Shown here one piece after another: positions 7,552-12,803 of a DNA stretch of 14,641 nucleotides. A program made the position numbers and the translations under genes. Source of the stretch: CAXMWX01 sp051008185 (GTDB lineage Bacteria; Pseudomonadota; Gammaproteobacteria; Eutrophobiales; Eutrophobiaceae); the NCBI GenBank assembly GCA_051008185.1, contig JBPCXW010000137.1, positions 1 to 14,641 on the forward strand. Direction: 5' to 3'. The notes under the pieces are model-generated. The model ran no database searches, had not been told where the DNA came from, and saw nothing but the letters and a program-made list of their open reading frames with translations. The number at the start of each line of letters is the position of its first letter. The first letter of the stretch is position 1.

Positions 7552-8696
7552 TCCGGGCCGCCGAGTTTGTAGAGGCGGCGAGAGAGGCCGGGTTTGCCGA
7601 TTATGCCGGGGTGCCCTGCTCTTTTTTGACACCGTTTATCAACTATGTGATTAGCGACGGGCAGTTGCGGTATATCAGTTCGGCGAATGAGGGGGACGCG
7701 GTGGCTACGGCGGCGGGTGCCGCCATTGCCGGACGCCGTGCTTGTGCGATGATGCAGAACTCCGGGCTTGGTAATGCGGTGAGTCCGCTTACTTCGTTGA
7801 CTAATGTGTTTGGGATTCCGATTTTGTTGATCATCACGCAACGTGGTGCGCCGGGGGTGCAGGATGAGCCGCAACACCGGACGATGGGGGAGATAACGGG
7901 GGCGTTACTTGATCTGATGCAGATCAAATGGGAGGCGTTCCCTGCTGAGTCTGATCGGATCGCCCCGGCCTTGCAACGTGCCACCACTTATATGCGGGAT
8001 GACTCGTTGCCTTATGCCTTTGTGATGCAAAAAGACACGGTCGCGCCGCATCCGTTGGCTGATGCGGTCGCGATCCCGTCGCGGCGGCAGGTGCGGTGTC
8101 TGTATCAAGATGCGGATGATGATGACATTACGCTTGACCGTCGCTCTGTGTTGCAAACGGTTATTGAGCATACGCCGGAGGATGATTGCATTGTCATCGC
8201 GACCACCGGTTATGCCGGCAGGGAATTGTTTGCCTGTCGGGATCGCAGCAACCAGTTTTATATGGTGGGTTCAATGGGCTGCGCCTCGTCTCTGGGGTTG
8301 GGCTTGGCGTTGGCGCGTCCGGATTTACGAGTGGTGATCATTGACGGCGATGGTGCTGCGTTGATGCGTATGGGTAACATCGCAACCCTCGGCAGTTACG
8401 GCCCCGACAATCTGTTACACCTGTTGCTGGACAACGGCGTACATGATTCCACCGGCGCACAGGCCACTGTATCAAGCAACATAAACTTCGCCGCCATAGC
8501 CCGCGCCAGCGGTTATGGCATGGCAACCAGCGGCACCGGTTTAGCGACAGTGCAACAACTATTCACCGCCGAAAAAATAAACGGCCCCCGCTTCGCCCAC
8601 CTGAAAATAAAACCCGGCACAATCCCCGACTTACCCCGCCCGGATGTCAGTCCGCAACAGGTGTTACGGCGAATGCAAAAACATTTTGGGTTTTAA
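7548..8696 (+). CDS. ppd: Phosphonopyruvate decarboxylase (ThDP-dependent)
   Basis: The enzyme decarboxylates phosphonopyruvate to phosphonoacetaldehyde, the irreversible step that pulls the unfavourable PEP mutase reaction forward. The protein (382 residues) has the fused two-domain layout of the family. The N-terminal pyrimidine-binding half carries GVPCSFLTPFINYV (21-34), SSANEGDAVATAAG (44-57) with the cofactor-activating Glu48, and MMQNSGLGNAVSPLTSL (68-84). The C-terminal pyrophosphate half carries IDGDGAALMRMGNIATLG (265-282), with GDG at 267-269, and the metal-binding Asn in DNGVHDSTG (295-303). It begins with an ATGA overlap on pepM. The TAA stop shares its last A with the first base of a palindromic repeat. 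From roughly 8375 to the stop, third codon positions become C/A-rich, unlike the G/T-rich remainder. Confidence 0.95.
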   Translation: MIRAAEFVEAAREAGFADYAGVPCSFLTPFINYVISDGQLRYISSANEGDAVATAAGAAIAGRRACAMMQNSGLGNAVSPLTSLTNVFGIPILLIITQRGAPGVQDEPQHRTMGEITGALLDLMQIKWEAFPAESDRIAPALQRATTYMRDDSLPYAFVMQKDTVAPHPLADAVAIPSRRQVRCLYQDADDDDITLDRRSVLQTVIEHTPEDDCIVIATTGYAGRELFACRDRSNQFYMVGSMGCASSLGLGLALARPDLRVVIIDGDGAALMRMGNIATLGSYGPDNLLHLLLDNGVHDSTGAQATVSSNINFAAIARASGYGMATSGTGLATVQQLFTAEKINGPRFAHLKIKPGTIPDLPRPDVSPQQVLRRMQKHFGF

Positions 8697-8760
8697 GCTC
8701 CCCCCTTGAGGGGGAGCCAGAGACACAAGGGCGCAAGCCCGCAGTGGCTCAGGTGGGGGG
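8696..8760 (+). repeat. Left half of palindromic repeat, abutting the ppd stop codon
   Basis: The half begins with CTCCCCCCTTGAGGGGGAG and continues into an imperfect hairpin centred on GGGCGCAAGCCC, then GGTGGGGGG. This matches the left arm of the element at 8858-9020 almost base for base, but no facing right half follows. Instead the sequence runs into an inverted copy of the hairpin repeat. It lies at the 3' end of the phosphonate operon, where the strong stems could stabilise or end the transcript, though no U-run follows. Confidence 0.85.
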
Positions 8761-8762
8761 AC

Positions 8763-8848
8763 AACTGAAACAACGCCACCTCCGCCTACCGGCGATGTCA
8801 AAGAAGGCTACCGCCTTCTTTGTCTCTTTACACCAGCACGGATAGACA
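8763..8848 (-). repeat. Hairpin repeat, copy 1 (inverted relative to the others)
   Basis: Read on the minus strand this holds CCGTGCTGG, AAGAGACAAAG, a perfect 10-bp stem CAAAGAAGGC/GCCTTCTTTG (8799-8808 with 8813-8822, four-base loop), then GGTAGGCGGAGG and GGCG. The same pieces occur at 9018-9082, 11371-11434 and 11445-11506. The stem here has AAGG where the others have CAGG, with both sides changed together, so base pairing is kept. Confidence 0.72.
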
Positions 8849-8857
8849 AAGCCTTCT

Positions 8858-9020
8858 CGAATAGATCCCCCCTTGAGGGGGAGCCAGAGGCACAAGGGCG
8901 CAAGCCCGCAGTGGCTCAGGTGGGGGGCCATAGTGTAGTGCCCACCAAACCAAGTCCCCCCACCAAAAAAAGGTAAAATACACCTTTTTTTGACTCCCCC
9001 TCAAGGGGGGAGTTATTCGT
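8858..9020. repeat. Complete palindromic repeat element (about 163 bp) between convergent ppd and dxs
   Basis: The ends are facing palindromes: CCCCCCTTGAGGGGG on the left (8858-8885, preceded by CGAATAG) and CCCCCTCAAGGGGGG on the right (8992-9020, followed by TTATTCGT). Inside, GGTGGGGGG (about 8920-8928) faces CCCCCCACC (8956-8964). The left arm carries the GGGCGCAAGCCC hairpin; the right arm carries an A/T hairpin instead (8965-8991). The whole can fold as a long stem with side hairpins. It contains no coding capacity of its own and resembles a MITE or REP-like element; no transposase is visible in the window. Confidence 0.85.
8965..8991. terminator. Bidirectional A/T hairpin between convergent ppd and dxs
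   Basis: Seven A, then GGT, a 7-base loop and ACC, then seven T form a 10-bp stem that ends in a U-run on both strands. It lies between the convergent 3' ends of ppd (8696) and dxs (9168), where a shared terminator is expected. The stem has only two G-C pairs, but it is nested within a larger G/C stem (GGTGGGGGG with CCCCCCACC flanks one side). It is part of the right arm of the palindromic repeat. Function is inferred from structure and position. Confidence 0.45.
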
Positions 9021-9082
9021 GCCGGTGGGCGGAGCCGCGAGTGCGTGGCGTGAAAAGACAAAGCAGGCGGTAGCCTGCTTTG
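9018..9082 (+). repeat. Hairpin repeat, copy 2
   Basis: This begins CGTGCCGGTGGGCGGA at the outer edge of the palindromic element and continues with GTGGCGTGAAAAGA into a perfect 10-bp stem CAAAGCAGGC/GCCTGCTTTG (9059-9068 with 9073-9082, loop GGTA). There is no U-run, so it is not a classical terminator. Same order of parts as at 11371-11434, also directly outside a palindromic element. Confidence 0.75.
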
Positions 9083-9153
9083 ACATTGCCGGTGCCGGTA
9101 CCAGTGACATCGCCGGTGCCAGTACCAGTGACATCGCCGGTGCCAGCGTCACT
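9082..9153 (+). repeat. Three tandem 24-bp repeats just past the dxs stop
   Basis: Units at 9082-9105, 9106-9129 and 9130-9153 each start GACATYGCCGGTGCC and differ by a few bases, mostly in the third. The period is a multiple of three, so the array is open in frame on both strands, but no start signal or credible gene accompanies it. The dxs stop at 9168 lies 14 bp away, so the array is in its 3' untranslated region. GGTGCCGGTACC in the first unit is itself partly palindromic. Confidence 0.88.
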
Positions 9154-9167
9154 ACTCCCTTTCAGGT

Positions 9168-11126
9168 TCAGTTCAAAGTCCTGACTGCCGCTTTGTCAGT
9201 TGTTCTGTCAATGTAATCAGCTTGCGCGGTAGTGATGGCCGGTTTATCAGGCAAGTGTTGCGTAATAAACTCCAGCAAACCAGCCGCAGTCAGTTTCGCC
9301 TCTTCCAACATATCCTGCTGTGACCCATGCTGTATCTGCCTATCAGGCAACCCATAGTTGATAATCCTCGTGCCGATGCCCTGCTCGGCCAAAACCTCAT
9401 TGACCGCACTACCAGCCCCACCCTGCACCATGTTTTCCTCAATAGTAACAAGCAACGCATGCTGTTTAGCGACCTGCACAATCAACCCAACATCCAGCGG
9501 CTTAACAAACCGCATATTGATCACCGTAGCATCCAACTCTTCACCCACATCCAGCGCAACCGACAACATAGAACCAAACGCCAGAATAGCAATGCCCTTC
9601 CCCTGACGCCTGACCTCGCCCTTCCCTACCGGAATAGCCTGCATCTTCTGCTGCACCTCAACACCGGGGCCGCCGCCGCGTGGGTAGCGTACCGCCGCCG
9701 GTTGGTCCAGCGTGAAACCGGTGTACAACATTTGTCTGCATTCATTCTCGTCAGCCGGTGCCATAACAACCATATCAGGCAGACAACGCAGGAAGGTCAG
9801 ATCATAACAACCGTTATGTGTCGGGCCGTCGGCACCGACCAATCCGGCCCGATCAATCGCAAACAACACCGGCAACTTTTGCGTAACCACATCGTGAATC
9901 AACTGATCATAAGCACGCTGCAAAAAAGTAGAGTAAATAGCCACCACCGGTTTCAACCCGTCACAAGCCATACCCGCCGCCACCGTAACACTGTGTTGCT
10001 CAGCGATGGCCACATCAAAATAACGCTCCGGGTAACGCTGCTCAAACTTGACCAGCCCCGACCCCTCACGCATCGCCGGTGTGATCGCAACCAGACGCGG
10101 ATCCTGCTCCGCCATATCACAGACCCAATCACCAAATACCTGACTATAAGTCGGCGCAGGCTTCTTCTCCTTATCAGCTTTGCCCGTCGCCACAGCCATA
10201 CCAATCTCCGGATCAAACGGTTTGCTCACAGCGTGGTATTTGACCGGGTCTTCTTCCGCCGGTGCGTAACCTTTGCCCTTGCGCGTAATGATATGTAAAA
10301 ACTGCGGGCCTTCCAGTTCGCTGATGTTGCGTATCGTATCCAGCAAGGCTGGTAAGTTGTGCCCGTCAACCGGGCCGATGTAGTTGAAACCAAATTCCTC
10401 AAACAACACGCCGGGCGCGATCATGCCCTTGATGTGTTCCTCCGCCCGTTTGGCCGCTTCCAGGATCGGCGGCAAGCCGGACAGGGCCTTCTTACTCTTC
10501 TCCCTGACGCTGGTGTAAAACTTGCCGGACAGGATGCGCGCGAAACGGTTTGACAACGCGCCGACATTGGGCGAGATGGACATATTGTTGTCGTTCAGGA
10601 TCACCAGCAGATTGCTGCCGCTGTCACCGGCGTGGTTCAGTGCCTCAAATGCCATGCCGGCGGTCATCCCGCCGTCGCCGATGATCGCGACGGCCTTGCG
10701 CCGGATGCCGAGACGGTTGGCGGCGATGGCCATGCCCAGCGCCGCGCCGATGGAGGTGCTGGAATGGCCGACGCCGAAGGTGTCGTATTCGCTCTCCTCG
10801 CGTTTCGGGAATGGGGCCAGGCCGTCGTGCTTGCGTATGCTGTGCAGTTGCTCGCGGCGGCCGGTCAGTATCTTGTGGCCGTAGGCCTGGTGCCCGACAT
10901 CCCAGACCAGTCGATCTTCCGGCGTGTTGAGGATGTAATGCAGGGCGATGGTCAGTTCCACCGCCCCGAGGCTGGCGGCGAAATGCCCGCTATTGCGGCT
11001 GGCCCAGTGTAGTAGAAAGCCGCGGATCTCGGTGGCCAGCTCTTCCAGCCGGGATTCCGGCAGTTGCCTGAGGTCTGCCGGGGAGTTGATGGTATCCAGC
11101 AACGGGGTGTTGAACTTGTCTGACAT
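9168..11126 (-). CDS. dxs: 1-deoxy-D-xylulose-5-phosphate synthase
   Basis: The enzyme condenses pyruvate and glyceraldehyde-3-phosphate with ThDP to give DXP, the entry step of the MEP isoprenoid pathway and a branch to ThDP and pyridoxal phosphate. At 652 residues it has normal family length. Features: SGHFAASLGAVELT (46-59) with the active-site His, DVGHQAYGHKILTGR (76-90), the cofactor site GDGGMTAGMAFEALNHAG (150-167) and NDNNMSISPNVGA (178-190), the proton-relay Glu in AEQHSVTVAAGMA (E376), DRAGLVGADGPTH (425-437) and YPRGGGPG (481-488). The frame stays open for another 145 residues upstream, but that stretch only translates repeats; the ATG at 11126 gives the normal N-terminus. No strong Shine-Dalgarno sequence is seen. 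Third positions change from C-rich in the first part to G/T-rich in the second. It is convergent with ppd and divergent from the hopanoid genes. Confidence 0.96.
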   Translation of the reverse strand: MSDKFNTPLLDTINSPADLRQLPESRLEELATEIRGFLLHWASRNSGHFAASLGAVELTIALHYILNTPEDRLVWDVGHQAYGHKILTGRREQLHSIRKHDGLAPFPKREESEYDTFGVGHSSTSIGAALGMAIAANRLGIRRKAVAIIGDGGMTAGMAFEALNHAGDSGSNLLVILNDNNMSISPNVGALSNRFARILSGKFYTSVREKSKKALSGLPPILEAAKRAEEHIKGMIAPGVLFEEFGFNYIGPVDGHNLPALLDTIRNISELEGPQFLHIITRKGKGYAPAEEDPVKYHAVSKPFDPEIGMAVATGKADKEKKPAPTYSQVFGDWVCDMAEQDPRLVAITPAMREGSGLVKFEQRYPERYFDVAIAEQHSVTVAAGMACDGLKPVVAIYSTFLQRAYDQLIHDVVTQKLPVLFAIDRAGLVGADGPTHNGCYDLTFLRCLPDMVVMAPADENECRQMLYTGFTLDQPAAVRYPRGGGPGVEVQQKMQAIPVGKGEVRRQGKGIAILAFGSMLSVALDVGEELDATVINMRFVKPLDVGLIVQVAKQHALLVTIEENMVQGGAGSAVNEVLAEQGIGTRIINYGLPDRQIQHGSQQDMLEEAKLTAAGLLEFITQHLPDKPAITTAQADYIDRTTDKAAVRTLN

Positions 11127-11162
11127 TGAATCCGGGGTCTGTTTGGAAGTGTAAAACCGCTC

Positions 11163-11191
11163 ATTATGAATAGCCCGGGGGGGGCTTGCAA
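11163..11191 (-). promoter_or_regulatory. Candidate sigma70 promoter of dxs
   Basis: On the minus strand, TTGCAA (11186-11191, 4 of 6) is separated by exactly 17 bp from CATAAT (11163-11168, 5 of 6). The start point would fall near 11156, leaving about 30 bases of leader before the dxs ATG. The spacer is unusual, containing a run of eight C. A palindromic repeat begins only 24 bp upstream of the -35. Motif-level evidence only. Confidence 0.5.
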
Positions 11192-11214
11192 GGCGAATAT
11201 ACTGTCTATCGCCC

Positions 11215-11373
11215 CGAATAGCTCCCCCCTTGAGGGGGAGCCAAAGGAGGCGAAGCCTGCTTTGGTGGGGGGCCATAGTTTCGGTGGCTTCGGTAACTCT
11301 GTCCCCCCACCTGAGCCACTGCGGGCTTACGCCCTTGTGCCTCTGGCTCCCCCTCAAGGGGGGAGCTATCCGT
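11215..11373. repeat. Complete palindromic repeat element (about 159 bp) in the dxs-hpnH gap
   Basis: Facing end palindromes lie at 11215-11242 (CGAATAG then CTCCCCCCTTGAGGGGGAG) and 11345-11373 (ending CTATCCGT). The left arm carries CCAAAGGAGGC/GCCTGCTTTGG, an 11-bp stem with one mismatch; the right arm carries the GGGC/GCCC hairpin type seen on the left in the other elements. GGTGGGGGG faces CCCCCCACC in the centre, around a short unique segment. Three reverse frames and two forward frames are free of stops, which is why false reading frames run through it. Confidence 0.87.
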
Positions 11374-11434
11374 GCTGGTAGGCGGAAGCGGGGGGTGTGG
11401 CGTGAAGAGACAAAGCAGGCGTCAGCCTGCTTTG
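11371..11434 (+). repeat. Hairpin repeat, copy 3
   Basis: CGTGCTGGTAGGCGGA follows the palindromic element directly, then GTGTGGCGTGAAGAGA and the perfect stem CAAAGCAGGC/GCCTGCTTTG (11411-11420 with 11425-11434, loop GTCA). The arrangement copies that at 9018-9082, so the two repeats appear to travel or duplicate together. Confidence 0.77.
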
Positions 11435-11444
11435 CCCTCGTTGG

Positions 11445-11506
11445 TAGCCGATGGGCGGAGGCGGGGTGTGTGGCGTGAAGAGCCAAAGCAGGCTTCGCCT
11501 GCTTTG
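11445..11506 (+). repeat. Hairpin repeat, copy 4 (tandem to copy 3)
   Basis: GGGCGGAGGCGGGG, GTGTGGCGTGAAGAG and the stem CAAAGCAGGC/GCCTGCTTTG (11484-11493 with 11497-11506, three-base TTC loop) repeat the unit immediately upstream. It shows that the hairpin repeat can duplicate without the large palindromic element. Confidence 0.75.
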
Positions 11507-11554
11507 CCCTTGCCCTTGCTGTTTTTTGCAAGAAAGCAAAATTGGTCAAAATAG

Positions 11555-11582
11555 TTGGCACAGCAAGGGGGATTTGTATTAT
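11555..11582 (+). promoter_or_regulatory. Candidate sigma70 promoter of the hpnH-hpnB-hpnM operon
   Basis: TTGGCA (11555-11560, 5 of 6) and TATTAT (11577-11582, 5 of 6) are spaced by 16 bp in the only AT-rich, repeat-free part of the gap. The transcript would begin near 11589, leaving about 80 bases of leader. A second, weaker pair lies downstream (TTGTCA at 11613-11618 and TTCAAT at 11635-11640, 16 bp spacing), so two start points are possible. Motif-level evidence only. Confidence 0.5.
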
Positions 11583-11590
11583 TATGCTTA

Positions 11591-11614
11591 TCCCGCTAAT
11601 TTTCGGGAATTTTT
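11591..11614 (+). promoter_or_regulatory. Small terminator-like hairpin in the hpnH leader
   Basis: TCCCG and CGGGA form a 5-bp stem around an 8-base loop, followed by A and five T. It lies just after the start point predicted for the upstream promoter and before the weaker downstream pair. It could be a weak attenuator, or chance; the stem is short. Confidence 0.25.
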
Positions 11615-11669
11615 GTCACTTGACTATCTCATACTTCAATAGCTTACAGTCCATCAAGAGGGGGGCGTA

Positions 11670-12803
11670 ATGGGTGTACCTTTTATCCAACAATTCACTA
11701 TAGCCAAATATCTGATCGGCAAAAGGCTGCGGGGCGTGGAAAAATACCCGCTGGTGCTGATGCTGGAACCGCTGTTCCGCTGTAATCTGGCCTGCGCCGG
11801 TTGCGGCAAGATTGATTACCCCGATGAGATCCTGAACAAACGCCTTGGCTATGACGACTGTATGAAGGCCGTTGATGAGTGTGGTGCGCCGATAGTTTCT
11901 ATCGCCGGTGGTGAGCCGCTGATCCACAAGGAGATGCCGGAGATCGTGCGCGGCTTTATCCGGAAAAAGAAATTTGTTTATCTGTGCACCAATGCCCTGT
12001 TGCTGGATCGGCGTATGGATGATTATCAACCCTCACCCTATCTGACTTTTTCCATTCATCTGGATGGTAATCGGGAGCGCCATGATGCGTCGGTGTGTCG
12101 CGAGGGGGTGTTTGACAAATGCGTGGAGGTGATCAAGCGCGCGCGTAGCAAAGGCTTTCGTGTGACCATCAACTGCACGCTGTTTCAGGGCGAGACCGCC
12201 GAGGAGACTGCTGAGTTTATGGATATTGCCGGGACGCTGGGGGTGGAGGGTGTGACGATTTCACCCGGTTATAGTTATGAGCGCGCGCCGCGGCAGGATG
12301 TGTTTCTGAAACGGCAGCAGAGCAAGCAACTGTTTCGTGATCTGTTCAAGATAGGGCGGAGCAAGGATTGGGTGTTCAACCAGTCTTCGTTGTATCTGGA
12401 TTTTCTGGCGGGTAACCAGAGTTATCAATGCACACCCTGGGGTAACCCGACTCGTAATATCTTCGGTTGGCAAAAGCCTTGCTACTTGCTGGTCGGTGAA
12501 GGTTATGCGCCGAGCTATCGGGCCTTGATTGAAGAGACTGACTGGGACAACTACGGCAATGGGCGCAATCCGAAGTGTGCCAACTGCATGGTGCATAGCG
12601 GCTATGAGGCCAGTGCGGTGAATGATACGCTGCGACACCCGTTGAAGGCGTTGAAGGTCTCCGTGTTCGGGCCGAGGACTGATGGGCCGATGGTGCCTGA
12701 GTTGCCTGTGTTGTATGGCGACGAGGCACCGGAAAAACCGCGGCTGGTTGCCGGGATTAAACCGGCGGCGGGTTGTAGTAGTAGTAGCAAACAGGTCGCC
12801 TGA
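11670..12803 (+). CDS. hpnH: Hopanoid biosynthesis radical SAM protein HpnH (adenosylhopane synthase)
   Basis: HpnH joins the 5'-deoxyadenosyl radical to diploptene (hopene), making adenosylhopane, the first step of C35 extended hopanoids. The protein has 377 residues, normal for the family. The [4Fe-4S] motif is CNLACAGC (C38, C42, C45), followed by the SAM-binding IAGGEP (78-83) and a TIM-barrel body with LTFSIHLDG (125-133) and GVTISPGYSYERAP (194-207). Further cysteines at 254, 271, 303 and 306 lie in the conserved C-terminal part (TPWGNPTRNIFGWQKPCYLL and CANCMVHSGYEA). AGAGGGGGG at 11657-11665 is a good ribosome binding site for the ATG at 11670. The stop overlaps the hpnB ATG by one base (TGATG). 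The Ser/Pro-rich tail after residue 335 varies in the family. Confidence 0.96.
   Translation: MGVPFIQQFTIAKYLIGKRLRGVEKYPLVLMLEPLFRCNLACAGCGKIDYPDEILNKRLGYDDCMKAVDECGAPIVSIAGGEPLIHKEMPEIVRGFIRKKKFVYLCTNALLLDRRMDDYQPSPYLTFSIHLDGNRERHDASVCREGVFDKCVEVIKRARSKGFRVTINCTLFQGETAEETAEFMDIAGTLGVEGVTISPGYSYERAPRQDVFLKRQQSKQLFRDLFKIGRSKDWVFNQSSLYLDFLAGNQSYQCTPWGNPTRNIFGWQKPCYLLVGEGYAPSYRALIEETDWDNYGNGRNPKCANCMVHSGYEASAVNDTLRHPLKALKVSVFGPRTDGPMVPELPVLYGDEAPEKPRLVAGIKPAAGCSSSSKQVA

Noticed and set aside
5932..7632. Long open frame (566 codons) on the minus strand, opposite pepM
   Set aside because: It lies antisense to a clear PEP mutase gene; its translation is rich in His, Gln, Arg and Ile with no recognisable domain, as expected opposite G/T-rich codons.
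9082..9153. CRISPR array
   Set aside because: The 24-bp units are directly adjacent with no unique spacers, and no cas gene is present.
8696..9160. Insertion sequence or integron remnant in the ppd-dxs gap
   Set aside because: No transposase or integrase fragment is readable in any frame; the stretch is filled by the palindromic, hairpin and tandem repeats.
9019..9216. Small protein (65 codons) containing the DIAGAGTS-like repeat
   Set aside because: It is made entirely of repeat DNA plus the end of dxs in antisense, with no ribosome binding site.
9327..10298. Open frame of 323 codons on the plus strand within dxs
   Set aside because: It is a shadow of the dxs coding strand; composition is Arg/His/Asn/Thr-rich and unlike a real protein.
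11411..11506. CAAAGCAGGC hairpins as intrinsic terminators
   Set aside because: The stems are perfect but none is followed by a U-run on either strand, and copies 3 and 4 lie upstream of the hpn promoter rather than after a gene.
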